A stretch of 64,000 nucleotides of DNA from Cyanophora paradoxa. Lineage: Eukaryota; Glaucocystophyceae; Cyanophorales; Cyanophoraceae. Under the pieces are notes generated by a model. It saw only the letters and a list, made by a program, of their open reading frames with translations. It ran no database searches and was not told where the DNA came from. This document shows positions 1 through 10,716 of this stretch, one piece after another (positions within the stretch are counted from its first letter, which is position 1; each line of letters opens with the position of its first letter). The stretch spans positions 57,708 through 121,707 of the forward strand of contig QPMI01000418.1 in the NCBI GenBank assembly GCA_004431415.1, in the 5' to 3' direction. The position numbers were made by a program, and so were the translations under genes.

Positions 1-73
1 AGTCTCTCCGGACGACACGGCCTCAGGCTGCCGGCGCTCTCTCCCGGAACAAGCCCGCAGCTCTCTCGCCCTC

Positions 74-2722
74 GTGGTCCCTTACACATCTTTCATGCCG
101 AACATGCCGCCCGGTTTTCTGGCCCTTTCGGAAGGCAAACTGACTCCCGCGAACCAAGATTACATCAAAGCCAACCGTGGCTACGGCAACAACTTTCTTC
201 GCGAACACCCAACTCACCCAGACCTTGGCCGGCTTAACATGAACGGGGCAGTCCCCACAATCTTCAGCGGAACTGAGCGGGACAGCCGCCGCTCTTACTT
301 GACCCAGGCAGTGGGTTTCCTGGTTCGCGCCCTCCTCACTCTCACCCGCTCTCTCCCGACGTTGACCCAGCCCCACAGCTGGAGCCCATGGGCCACTGGG
401 CTCCTGAATTCCAAGTTAAGTTGCTGGATTGGGCTGCCCAAGATCTCCCTCTCCCGGACCGCAAAAGCGCCCGCGGTGCGATCCTGGAGGACTACCGCGT
501 CTCGCTGGAAACCCAGGACGGCAAAGAGCTATACGAGTACGTGGTACGCACTTAAGCTTCTTCTCACCATTCATCACCCTCCCGCTCATCCTCCGCACGC
601 CCAGATCCGACACGTTGCCCCCGGCGGGCCCTTGCGCGCAGAGGACGGCTCCCCGGTCACCACCACGCTCGCAGAAGTCTTGACGGACTTTCAACGCTAT
701 CTCTTCGCTGTGTTCCAGGCCGGTGGTCAGACACCGGAGGCAGCCGCCCGCGCCGCTGTCAACGCTATGCACGCCCTCACGTACACCACTAAGGCCGACG
801 GTCACGAGGCCTACGTCCTCGTGGATAAAAGTACACACCGCGCACTGTGCGCAGCTGATCCAGCGGAGCAGCTCCCTCCTGCTGAGGCGGTCGTAGCCAG
901 CGCCTTCTTTCCTTCTCTTCTAGGCTGCGCCCTCTGCCTCCCGCGCGGCCTCCACTCGGACGACCACCTCCGGAGTGCCTCCTTCTCGCTTTTTATCCCT
1001 GGCTCCACTGCCCCCTCGTTTGCGGCCGTGTCGTTCATCATTCGCGCTTTACACCTCCAGGGGATTACGGTTCTCGGCACGCTCACGTCCTCCCTTCCCT
1101 CCGGGAACCCCACTCTCGTGCTAGTTTGCGCGATCGACTCCTACTCCTCGCTCCCCCCCCCGAAGCGCCGAGTCTCTTTCTCCGACGACGGCCTCGACCT
1201 TCAAGCTTTCCTTCGTACCTTTAATATTACGGTCCAAACCCTCCTTTCCGCCCATCCCTCCCTCGTACTCACTGGTACCCTCAGGGACCCGAGACCGCGC
1301 CGGTACTGGTGGACACCTACGAGATTCTTCTTGCCCCGCCGACCTCCTCCCCCCCAACAACGCTCACTTACGGCGATTTCAACCTCGAACTCACGGTCGC
1401 CCTCTCCAAATGCTGCTCTAAATGCCGCACCGGCGCGGACCCGGCCGACTGGTTCCACGGGCCCATCACATGCCGGGTACCCCCCGCTCGTCCGACCTCC
1501 CCCACCGTCCACCCTCCCTCACTCTCTCACAGGCCAAGCGTCAGCGCACATCCGACGTCATTATGGTGGCGGCCCCCCCGACCCTCGCCTCCCCGCCCGT
1601 ATCATCCCCGGTGATCGCGCGCCGCAAGGGCCGCTTCTAGTCCCTCTGACTCCGATTGTACGCGAACGTGTGTCCCCTCCTTCACGAATCTGCTTGGTCC
1701 AATACACTATTCTGGCACAGCTGCCTACTTTCCGCATTCACACAGAGCCCCCCGGCCACTACTCCGGCCGGTACACCTTACCCGAGCTCCACACCATATA
1801 TCTACCTAGAGCGACGCCGTCGGGCCCCTGCGCGCCGCTCGCCTCTCCTCCGCCCGCCCCGGTGCCGCGCGCCCTGCTGGACGCTGTCGGCCTCCCCGCC
1901 ACCCGGCGCTGCGCCCGTACTGCCGGACCTGGACCTGGAGCGACGCCGCCGCCGGGCCTCAGCGCGCCGCCCGTCTCGCCTCCGCCCGCGCCGACCCCTT
2001 GCGACCTGCACTACACTGTCAGCCCCTCCGATGCCCGGCTCTGCGCCTATGCTGACGGACCTGGATTAGCCGCGAGACCGCCGACTGGCCCCAGCACGCC
2101 GCCCGTCCCGCCTCCGCTCCGGGCGCCGCGCGATCTACAAGACGCTGTCAGCCTCTCCGCTGCCCGACTACGCGCCCGCGCTGACGGACCTGGATCTGCA
2201 GTGAAGCCGCCGCCGGGCCCCGGCGCGCCGCCCGTCTCGCCTCCGCTCGAGCCGGCGCCACCGGGCCCCCGCGCGCCTCCGGTCTCGCCCCCGCCCTCGC
2301 CGGCGCGGTGCGCCCTGCAGGACGCGGTCGGCTTCCCCGCTGCCCGGCGCCGCGCCCGCGCTGACGGACCTGGACCTGACGTGCAGCCACCGCCGAGCCC
2401 CATCGCGCCCCGCGCCTCGCCTCCGCCCGAGCCGCGCGACCTGCAGAACACTGTCGGCTGCCCCGCTGCCCGGCGCCGCGCCCGCACTGACGGACCTGGA
2501 CCTGAAGGGAAGCCGCCACCGAACCCCAGCGCGAGCCGCGCCTCGCCTCCGCCCGCGCCGTGCGACCTGCAGGATGCTGTCGGCCGCCCCGCTGCCCGGC
2601 GCCGCGCCCACACTGACGGACCTGGACCTGAAGAGAAGCCGGCGACGGGCTCCAGCGCGAGCCGAGCCTTGCCCCCGCCCGCGCCGCGCGACCTGCAGGA
2701 TGCTGTCGGTTGTCCTCGCATT
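74..2722 (+). pseudogene. Family B polyprotein segment 1: module D1 plus repeat array
   Basis: A long open frame whose N-terminal part looks like a folded protein. The D1 module lies at about 640-1480. It contains FPSLLGCALC, with the CxxC cysteines at 925-927 and 934-936, and ends in a knuckle C-x2-C-x10-H-x4-C at 1414-1473. The knuckle is in a different frame from the start of the module (frame change near 1280-1310, within YEILLAPP), so this copy of D1 is broken. The frame staying open to 2722 is weak evidence by itself, because C-rich strands contain few stop codons. After a short Pro-rich linker it enters the minisatellite array. D1 is homologous to D2 and D3; its function is unknown, and nucleic-acid binding is only a guess from the knuckle. 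Confidence 0.55.
1806..2722 (+). repeat. Coding minisatellite array 1 (~126-132 bp units)
   Basis: About seven imperfect tandem units. Each encodes a variant of RDLQDAVG-PAARRRARADGPG followed by a Pro/Ala/Ser-rich spacer. Unit lengths are multiples of three, so the frame is kept. The 3' units carry the PGPEEKP variant, which also dominates array 2, as expected if one array was split by the 2723-10716 element. Confidence 0.85.
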
Positions 2723-2764
2723 GTTTTTCAAATCGATTTTTTTCGCGCGGGACCGTCCCGCGCG
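2723..2764 (+). repeat. Left terminal inverted repeat
   Basis: Matches the reverse complement of 10675-10716 for about 42 bp. It contains a T-rich start, ATCGATT, and then GC-rich CGCGCGGGACCGTCCCGCGC, which is itself palindromic. The match stops within the second GC block. Confidence 0.8.
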
Positions 2765-3284
2765 GTAGTCCCGCGCGGGACGCCTGCCGCACCGCACGGG
2801 ACAGTCCAGCGTCTAGAACTTTGAAAGCAGTCTAGAAGTCCTGCGTCCGAGCTAGCCGCATCCCGGCTAGGCGGGTGCCGGGCACTGCCGGCAGCTGCAG
2901 CCGGCTTCGACTCCGATCCTCGGAACTTCGGAAAGTGGAAGGCCGCCCGCCCGGCGGCCTTCGCGGGCGCGGGACTTCGCTATTAGCGTGTAGAAGCATC
3001 ACCGGCGGCTAGTAACGCGGAAGGCCGCCCGGCCGACGGCCTTCGCGGGTGCTGCTGGACGTTGCTAGTAGCGTGTAGAAGCATCACCGGCGGCTTCGAT
3101 CCGCGGCAGGCCGTGCAACGCGGGTCAGTAGCCTAGTAGCTTCTCACAGGCCTTGCTACTCGCTCAGGTGCGCAGGAAGTGCTCGCTTGACGCCCGCGGC
3201 TCAGACAGGCGGCTCGCGCAGCTCGCTGACCGCCGGAGACTCCTTCGCGAGGCACGAGCGCAGCGGCCAGCAGCCCCGCCGTTC
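2765..3284. repeat. Left unique flank with two 82-bp hairpin repeats
   Basis: No gene is seen. Two direct repeats start at 2937 and 3019 (82 bp apart). Each contains an inverted GAAGGCCG...CGGCCTTC hairpin (10-bp stem in the first, 8-bp in the second), and the conserved tail GTGTAGAAGCATCACCGGCG follows in both. Confidence 0.7.
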
Positions 3285-4780
3285 GTCTGGCATCGTGCTC
3301 ACGCCCTGATTCCGTCCCCACGGAGCGCCGTGCTCGCTCGCTCGGCAGCTCTCCGCCGCGAAGATGCAGGGCCCCGTGGCCGCGCCGTGCGTCTTTCCGC
3401 GCTAGGAGGGCTTTTGATCCACCTCGTGGCTCACGTGGGTGCGCAGGGACGGTTCGGGAGGCCCCACGGCCGAGTTGACAGGATGCGCAGCTGCAGCGTT
3501 GACCGCCGTTCGCGTTCCCGCGCGCGAAGCTTCGACTCCCACAGTGCGTGGGTGTGATGTGAGCGAAGCGTGTGCAGCTCCAGTGCGTCTGTTGCCGCTT
3601 CCGGGCTGATCCGTTCTGAACCCTGCGGCTGACCAGCGGCTCGCCTCCCGCGCAGAGCTTTCGGACCTGTCGAGCGTCGACCTCGTCACGCTGATGCGTT
3701 TGGGCCACGGCGTTTGGACCGCGCCTGCCTCCGGAGGGCGGCGGCCTCAGGTGCGCGCATGCGCCGCGCGAGCCGCGCTTCGGGGCCGGCGGTCCGCGTT
3801 CGCGGCGCCTCCGTGTGCTCATGCTGATGCACGCGACTCACGCGCAGCTTCCGCGCGTCCTCCGCCGCCACGGTGCCGGCTCTCGCCTCAGGTGCGCCTT
3901 TCGAGCAGCATCGCTGCTCGCGATGATTTGGGGGCCGCGCGTGGCAGATGATGCAGAGCTAGACCGAGCTGGCGCTGCGCGGCTCCTCCTGCGGCAGCTG
4001 GCGAGCTGCGGCAGGCGATGTGGGGCGTCGGCCGCTTGGGGCAGGCGGGCTCTGTGCTTGCGCCGCGGGCTCTGCTGGCGGCGCGCGCTCAGCCTGGCAG
4101 CGGCCGCCGGTGCGAAGGTGCGGCAAGTGGTTGGGGCGCCCTCCGAGCTCCGCCCCGCACTGCTCGCCCCGCCTTCCCCGCCCCCGCCCTCATTCGCTCG
4201 TGGCGGCAGGGTGCCTCTCGCGGGGCAGGGCGGAGGCGCGGCAGGCGGCGGCGCGGCTCGCGGGCGGGGCAGAGGCGCGGCGGGCGACGGCGCCTCTCGC
4301 GGGGCGGGGCGGAGGCGTGGCGGGCAGCAGCGCGGCTCGCCGCGCGGAGCAGGGGCGCGGCGGGCGACGGCGCCTCTCGCGGAGCGGGGTGGAGGCGCTG
4401 CGGGCAGCGGCGCGGCTCGCCGCGCGGAGCGGGGGCGCGGCGGGCGGCGGCGCAGCTCGCGAGGCGGGGCGGAGGCGCGGTGGGCGGCGGCGCAGCTCGG
4501 CGAGCGGGGCGGGGGCGAGGCGGGCGGCGGGGCGGCTGGGCGGGCGGGCGGAGGAGCGGCGGGCAACGGCCACCGGTGCGAAGGTGCGGCAACTGGCGGG
4601 GCGCCGCGCCGGCGCCCTCCGAGCTCCGCCCCGCACCGCTCGCCCCGCCTTCCCCGCCCCCGCCCTCATTCGCTCGTGGCGGCAGGGTGCCTCTCGCGGG
4701 GCGGGGCGGAGGCGCGGCAGGCGGCGGCGCGGCTCGCGGGCGGGGCAGAGGCGCGGCGGGCGGCGGCGCGGCTCGCCGCG
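3285..4780. repeat. Left arm of long inverted repeat
   Basis: Nearly exact reverse complement of about 8770-10252. I checked it directly around CGTCTGGCATCGTGCTCACG (3285-3305) and around the GCGCATGCGC block near 3760, whose mirror is near 9775. Long open frames occur here in several phases and recur in mirror image in the other arm. I see no recognisable protein and treat them as compositional. Confidence 0.85.
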
Positions 4781-5259
4781 CGGAGTGGGGGCGCGGCGGG
4801 CGGCGGGGCTGGTCGCGGCGCAGGGCGGAGGCGTGGCGGGCGGCGCGGCGGCTCGCGGCGCGGGGCGGAGGCGCGGTGGGCGACGGCGCAGCTCGCCGCG
4901 CGGAGCGGGGCGCGGCGGGCGGCGGCGCAGCTCGCGAGGCGGAGCGGAGGCGCGGTGGGCGGCGGCGCGGCTCGGCGAGCGGGGCGGGGCGAGGCGGGCG
5001 GCGGGGCGGCTGGGGGGCGGGCGGAGGAGCGGCGGGCAACGGCCGCCGGTGCGAAGGTGCGGCAACTGGGCGGGGCGCCGCGCCGGCGCCCTCCGAGCTC
5101 CGCCCCGCACCGCTCGCCCCGCCTTCCCCGCCCCCGCCCTCATTCGCTCGTGGCGGCAGGGTGCCTCTCGCGGGGCGGGGCGGAGGCGCGGCAGGCGGCG
5201 GCGCGGCTCGCGGGGCGGGGCAGAGGCGCGGCGGGCGGCGGCGCGGCGGGCGGCGGCGG
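4190..5259. repeat. GC-rich minisatellite with ~475-bp higher-order repeat
   Basis: Degenerate units of roughly 30-40 bp built from GCGGGGCGGAGGCGCGGCGG-like sequence. A longer block beginning CTCCGAGCTCCGCCCCGCAC recurs at 4141, 4618 and 5091, giving a higher-order period of 473-477 bp. Frames are open on both strands because of base composition; no gene is supported. Confidence 0.85.
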
Positions 5260-7346
5260 CTCGCAGTGAGCATCTGATCATGAGCACCCATGCATGCAGT
5301 GCTCATGATGATCATGAGATTTGATCATGATGCCTGGAAAAGATCCCGACCTTCTAACTGACTGGCGAGGTGTACCTGGGCTATATCAAGGGTGCTGGAT
5401 TTGATTTTGATAGTGTTAACGCTGAAAAGGCGCTCTTGCCTCGCCAAGCAATAGTGGGCCCCAATTGCCAACACTTCATTTGTGCCAATTCGCAGGGCAG
5501 CACAGACTCGCAACCGTCTTAAACCGACTGCATAATCAAATCTAGCGCCCTCGAGAACCCCCAACAGCATGCTCAGGGGTGCATGCGATATGGGCCCTAG
5601 GTTTCAATATGGCTCGCAGTGAGCATCTGAGCACCCATGCATGCAGTGCTCATGATGATCATGAGATTTGATCATGATGCCTGGAAAAGATCCCGACCTT
5701 CTAACTGACTGGCGAGGTGTACCTGGGCTATATCAAGGGTGCTGGATTTGATTTTGATAGTGTTAACGCTGAAAAGGCGCTCTTGCCTCGCCAAGCAATA
5801 GTGGGCCCCAATTGCCAACACTTCATTTGTGCCAATTCGCAGGGCAGCACAGACTCGCAACCGTCTTAAACCGACTGCATAATCAAATCTAGCGCCCTCG
5901 AGAACCCCCAACAGCATGCTCAGGGGTGCATGCGATATGGGCCCTAGGTTTCAATATGGCTTGCAGTGAGCATCTGAGCACCCATGCATGCAGTGCTCAT
6001 GATGATCATGAGATTTGATCATGATGCCTGGAAAAGATCCCGACCTTCTAACTGACTGGCGAGGTGTACCTGGGCTATATCAAGGGTGCTGGATTTGATT
6101 TTGATAGTGTTAACGCTGAAAAGGCGCTCTTGCCTCGCCAAGCAATAGTGGGCCCCAATTGCCAACACTTCATTTGTGCCAATTCGCAGGGCAGCACAGG
6201 CTCGCAACCGTCTTAAACCGACTGCATAATCAAATCTAGCGCCCTCGAGAACCCCCAACAGCATGCTCAGGGGTGCATGCGATATGGGCCCTAGGTTTCA
6301 ATATGGCTTGCAGTGAGCATCTGAGCACCCATGCATGCAGTGCTCATGATGGTCATGAGATTTGATCATGATGCCTGGAAAAGATCCCGACCTTCTAACT
6401 GACTGGCGAGGTGTACCTGGGCTACTAGGCTATATCAAGGGTGCTGGATTTGATTTTGATAGTGGTTAGCGCTGAAAAGGCGCTCTTGCCTCGCCAAGCA
6501 ATAGTGGGCCCCAATTGCCAACACTTCATTTGTGCCAATTCGCAGGGCAGCACAGACTCGCAACCGTCTTAAACCGACTGCATAATCAAATCTAGCGCCC
6601 TCGAGAACCCCCAACAGCATGCTCAGGGGTGCATGCGATATGGGCCCTAGGTTTCAATATGGCTTGCAGTGAGCATCTGAGCACCCATGCATGCAGTGCT
6701 CATGATGGTCATGAGATTTGATCATGCCATGATGATGCCTGGAAAAGATCCCGACCTTCTAACTGACTGGCGAGGTGTACCTGGGCTATATCAAGGGTGC
6801 TGGATTTGATTTTGATAGTGTTAACGCTGAAAAGGCGCTCTTGCCTCGCCAAGCAATAGTGGGCCCCAATTGCCAACACTTCATTTGTGCCAATTCGCAG
6901 GGCAGCACAGGCTCGCAACCGTCTTAAACCGACTGCATAATCAAATCTAGCGCCCTCGAGAACCCCCAACAGCATGCTCAGGGGTGCATGCGATATAGGC
7001 CCTAGGTTTCAATCATTGAATATGGCTTGCAGTGAGCATCTGAGCACCCATGCATGCAGTGCTCATGATCATCGGATGGTCATGAGATTTGATCATGATG
7101 CCTGGAAAAGATCCCGACCTTCTAACTGACTGGCGAGGTGTACCTGGGCTATATCAAGGGTGCTGGATTTGATTTTGATAGTGGTAAGCGCTGAAAAGGC
7201 GCTCTTGCCTCGCCAAGCAATAGTGGGCCCCAATTGCCAGCACTTCATTTGTGCCAATTCGCAGGGCAGCACAGGCTCGCAACCGTCTTAAACCGACTGC
7301 ATAATCAAATCTAGCGCCCTCGAGAACCCCCAACAGCATGCTCTCA
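5260..7346. repeat. Six-copy tandem satellite, 347-bp basic unit
   Basis: Units start at about 5260, 5612, 5959, 6306, 6662 and 7024. Copies 2 and 3 are exactly 347 bp; the others carry small insertions, and the last is cut at 7346. The sequence is much less GC-rich than its surroundings and nearly identical between units, so expansion was recent. Each unit junction contains overlapping palindromes: GAGCAC-CCATGCATGCA-GTGCTC followed by CATGATGATCATG. On the minus strand four units keep an 81-codon open frame beginning MLLGVLEGARFDYAVGLRRL. Units 4 and 6 lose its last third through a small change near TAGTGTTAACGC. Confidence 0.95.
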
Positions 7347-7365
7347 CCCGCCGGAACGTCCCGGC

Positions 7366-8769
7366 AGTTTGAGCTTCGACAGGAATGTTTTATTTGAAAT
7401 ACATTTGCAATACACCACGCCTTCGCCCCGCCCGGCGAACCGCGCTGCCGCCCGCCTCACCCCCGCCCTGCCCAGCGAGCCGTGCCGCCGCCCGCCGCGC
7501 CCCCACCCAACCCCGCGAGCCCCGCCGCCCGCCGCGCCTCCCCCCGCCCGGCGAGCCGCGCCGCCGCCCGCCGCGCCCCCACCCAACCCCGCGAGAGGCG
7601 CCGCCGCCCGCCGCGCCCCCGCCCTGCCCAGCGAGCCGTGCTGCCGCCCGCCGCGCCCCCACCCAACCCGCGAGCCCCGCCGCGCGCCGCGCCTCCCCCC
7701 GCCTGGCGAGCCGCGCCGCAGCCTGCCGCGCCTCCGCCCCGCTCTGCGAGCCGCGCCGCCGCCCGCCGCGCCCCCGCCCCGCCCCGCGAGAGGCGCCGCC
7801 GCCCGTCGCGCGTCCGCCCGCCCGGCGAGCCAAGCCGCCGCCCGCCCGGCGAGCCGCGCCGCCGCCCGCCGCGTCGCCGCCCGTCGCGCGTCCACCCGCC
7901 CGGCGAGCTGCGCCGCCGCCCGCCGCGTCGCCGCCCGTCGCGCGTCCACCCGCCCGGCGAGCTGCGCCGCCGCCGCCGCGCCGCCGGAGGAAGGTGCGGA
8001 GGAAGGCGGCGAGGGCGTCGAGGCGGCCGCGCAGCAGCGCCGCCATGCCCCCGAGCGCCGCCGCCATCCCCTCTGCCCGCCCCGCCTCCGTCGACCGCGG
8101 TCGACGGGAGGGGGCGGGGAGGGGGCGGGGAGGGGAGTCGAGGGCGATGCGGCGGAAGTAGCGGACGAGCTCCTCCGCGAGCGCCTCCGCCTCCGCCAGC
8201 CGCCCCTGCCCCGCCTCAGGCCGGGCCGGGCTGGGCCGGCAGGGCGGGGCGGGACGGGGCGGGGCGGGGAGTACGGTGGAGAGGAGGAGAAAGGCGTGCA
8301 TGAGGGCGGGGGCGGTGTCCCGGTTCCAGCCGCCGTAGCCCGCGAGCCGCAGCGACTCCTCCATCCACCCCGCCGCCTCCCCGAAGCTGCGCCCCGCCCC
8401 GCCCCGCTTGCCTTCGCGCCCCCGGGCCGCCGCGGCGCGCGCGGCGCGGGGCGCGCCTGACAGCAAAGCAGGAGCGGAGGACCTCGGCGTTGGAGCCAGC
8501 GGCGGGCGGCGGCGGCGTGGTGGACGGGGCCGGGGAGGGCGGCGCCGCCGGGGAGGCCGGCGCCGTCGAGGGCGTGGGCGATCTCGGCGAGGAGGCGGCT
8601 GGCCTCCGGGACGGTGCCCTGGGCGAGGGCGGCGAGGGCAGCTGCTGCCCGCCCCCGCTCCGCGCGGCGAGCCACGCCGCCGTCTGCAGAGCCTCGCCCC
8701 GCCGCTCGCCCTGGCGCGAGTGGCCGCGTCGCCCGCCGCGCCCCCGCTTCGCGCGGCGAGCCGCGCCGC
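7366..8769. repeat. Right GC-rich minisatellite around a more unique core
   Basis: Continues the GC-rich minisatellite in opposite orientation to the left side, without an exact mirror in the left arm. From about 7470 to 7990 it is purely repetitive (CGCCGCCCGCCGCG-type units). Between about 7990 and 8650 the repeat gives way to more complex sequence, annotated separately. The short AT-richer stretch 7347-7420, next to the satellite, shows nothing recognisable. Confidence 0.6.
7990..8650 (-). other. Possible captured coding fragment
   Basis: Within the GC-rich repeats this stretch is non-repetitive and on the minus strand reads like helical protein in two frames. One frame (about 8640-8500) gives GTVPEASRLLAEIAHALDGA; another (about 8390-7990) gives WMEESLRLAGYGGWNRDTA, LMHAFLLLSTVL and AEALAEELVRYFRRIA. 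The change of frame could be an indel or a lost intron. No family is recognised. Capture of host gene pieces is known for other non-autonomous DNA elements, and that is the analogy used here. Confidence 0.3.
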
Positions 8770-10252
8770 CGCCCGCAGATCCTCGCCCCGCCTCGCAAGA
8801 GGCGCCGTCGCCCGCCGCCGCGCCTCCGCCCCGCCCCGCGAGTGGCACCCTGCCGCCACGAGCGAATGAGGGCGGGGGCGGGGAAGGCGGGGCGAGCGGT
8901 GCGGGCGGAGCTCGGAGGGCGCCGGCGCGGCGCCCCGCCCAGTTGCCGCACCTTCGCACCGGCGGCCGTTGCCCGCCGCTCCTCCGCCCGCCCGCCCAGC
9001 CGCCCCGCCGCCCGCCTCGCCCCCGCCCCGCTCGCCGAGCCGCGCCGCCGCCCACCGCGCCTCCGCCCCGCCTCGCGAGCTGCGCCGCCGCCCGCCGCGC
9101 CCCCGCTCCGCGCGGCGAGCCGCGCCGCTGCCTGCAGCGCCTCCACCCCGCTCCGCGAGAGGCGCCGTCGCCCGCCGCGCCCCTGCTCCGCGCGGCGAGC
9201 CGCGCTGCTGCCCGCCACGCCTCCGCCCCGCCCGCGAGAGGCGCCGTCGCCCGCCGCGCCTCTGCCCCGCCCCGCGAGCCGCGCCGCCGCCTGCCGCGCC
9301 TCCGCCCTGCCCCGCGAGAGGCACCCTGCCGCCACGAGCGAATGAGGGCGGGGGCGGGGAAGGCGGGGCGAGCAGTGCGGGGCGGAGCTCGGAGGGCGCC
9401 CCAACCACTTGCCGCACCTTCGCACCGGCGGCCGCTGCCAGGCTGAGCGCGCGCCGCCAGCAGAGCCCGCGGCGCAAGCACAGAGCCCGCCTGCCCCAAG
9501 CGGCCGACGCCCCACATCGCCTGCCGCAGCTCGCCAGCTGCCGCAGGAGGAGCCGCGCAGCGCCAGCTCGGTCTAGCTCTGCATCATCTGCCACGCGCGG
9601 CCCCCAAATCATCGCGAGCAGCGATGCTGCTCGAAAGGCGCACCTGAGGCGAGAGCCGGCACCGTGGCGGCGGAGGACGCGCGGAAGCTGCGCGTGAGTC
9701 GCGTGCATCAGCATGAGCACACGGAGGCGCCGCGAACGCGGACCGCCGGCCCCGAAGCGCGGCTCGCGCGGCGCATGCGCGCACCTGAGGCCGCCGCCCT
9801 CCGGAGGCAGGCGCGGTCCAAACGCCGTGGCCCAAACGCATCAGCGTGACGAGGTCGACGCTCGACAGGTCCGAAAGCTCTGCGCGGGAGGCGAGCCGCT
9901 GGTCAGCCGCAGGGTTCAGAACGGATCAGCCCGGAAGCGGCAACAGACGCACTGGAGCTGCACACGCTTCGCTCACATCACACCCACGCACTGTGGGAGT
10001 CGAAGCTTCGCGCGCGGGAACGCGAACGGCGGTCAACGCTGCAGCTGCGCATCCTGTCAACTCGGCCGTGGGGCCTCCCGAACCGTCCCTGCGCACCCAC
10101 GTGAGCCACGAGGTGGATCAAAAGCCCTCCTAGCGCGGAAAGACGCACGGCGCGGCCACGGGGCCCTGCATCTTCGCGGCGGAGAGCTGCCGAGCGAGCG
10201 AGCACGGCGCTCCGTGGGGACGGAATCAGGGCGTGAGCACGACGCCAGACGA
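8770..10252. repeat. Right arm of long inverted repeat
   Basis: Mirror image of 3285-4780. Similarity is lost outward at about 10252 and becomes only repeat-like inward of about 8770. It carries the same non-coding-looking frames as the left arm. Confidence 0.85.
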
Positions 10253-10674
10253 TCGCGAGCTGCTAACGATGATGCTGCACGCTGCCGGCCGAACTGCTTA
10301 CGATGTGCAAACAGACCGCCGCCCGGCCCTCCACGGCCAGCTCCGAACCGCTTACGGCATGCGACACACCACGGCCACCGAGCGACCGCTCCGATGCTTC
10401 TCCACGCTACTAGCATCCGCGGACTCCGGGAAGGCCGCCGAAGAGAGCTCCGACGAGAAGCTTGAACTTCGGAATCTGCTCAGCTAGCCGCGCTTGCGGA
10501 TCTTCGAGGCTCGGGCGCAGCACGAAACCGGAGCCGGCAGCTAGCTAGAGCCGTACGGTGCGGGACGCTGGAGGCGGCTAGACGCCCCGCGCGAGACGAA
10601 GCGCGCGGCGCGGGACTACCCCGTGGCTCTAGAAGCATTCGGAAATTTCCAAAATTCGGGACGGTACCGCGTCC
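10253..10674. other. Right unique flank of inverted-repeat element
   Basis: Not shared with the left flank. A short + frame (10233-10487, 84 codons, starting MSTTPDDRELLTMMLHAAGR) begins inside the arm and ends here; I see no family for it. The rest, up to the terminal repeat, shows only GC-rich palindromes such as CCGCGCGAGACGAAGCGCGCGG. Confidence 0.4.
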
Positions 10675-10716
10675 CGCGCGGGACGGTCCCGCGCGAAAAA
10701 AATCGATTTGAAAAAC
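10675..10716 (-). repeat. Right terminal inverted repeat
   Basis: Reverse complement of 2723-2764. It ends ATCGATTTGAAAAAC, directly before family B sequence. Confidence 0.8.

Larger units (their letters stand above)
2723..10716. mobile_element. 8-kb element with terminal and long internal inverted repeats
   Basis: The ends are about 42-bp inverted repeats (2723-2764 and 10675-10716) starting GTTTTTCAAATCGATTTTTT. Inside are unique flanks, then inverted arms of about 1.5 kb, then GC-rich minisatellites, then a six-copy 347-bp satellite. No transposase is recognisable, so it looks like a non-autonomous DNA element or a composite palindrome. It sits in a family B minisatellite array. I could not find a clean target-site duplication: the flanks are TCCTCGCATT on the left and ATAGGGACCT on the right. 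Insertion mechanism and family are unresolved. Confidence 0.65.

Noticed and set aside
2047-2797. Minus-strand frames of 209-224 codons across minisatellite array 1 (same in arrays 2-4)
   Set aside because: Antisense shadows of the coding repeat; they arise because unit lengths are multiples of three and stop codons are rare in this composition.
3133-5324. Several long overlapping frames in the left inverted arm (229 to 484 codons)
   Set aside because: They occur in most phases and on both strands, consist of Ala/Arg/Gly/Pro strings, and recur in mirror image at 7344-10465; base composition explains them.
5260-7346. CRISPR-like array
   Set aside because: Units are 347 bp and whole-unit identical with no variable spacers; this is a tandem satellite.
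7344-9720. Frames of 433-776 codons on the minus strand
   Set aside because: Mostly minisatellite translated in all frames; only the 7990-8650 stretch deserved separate mention.
2723-10716. LTR retrotransposon
   Set aside because: The terminal sequences are inverted, not direct, and no gag, protease, RT or primer-binding site is present.
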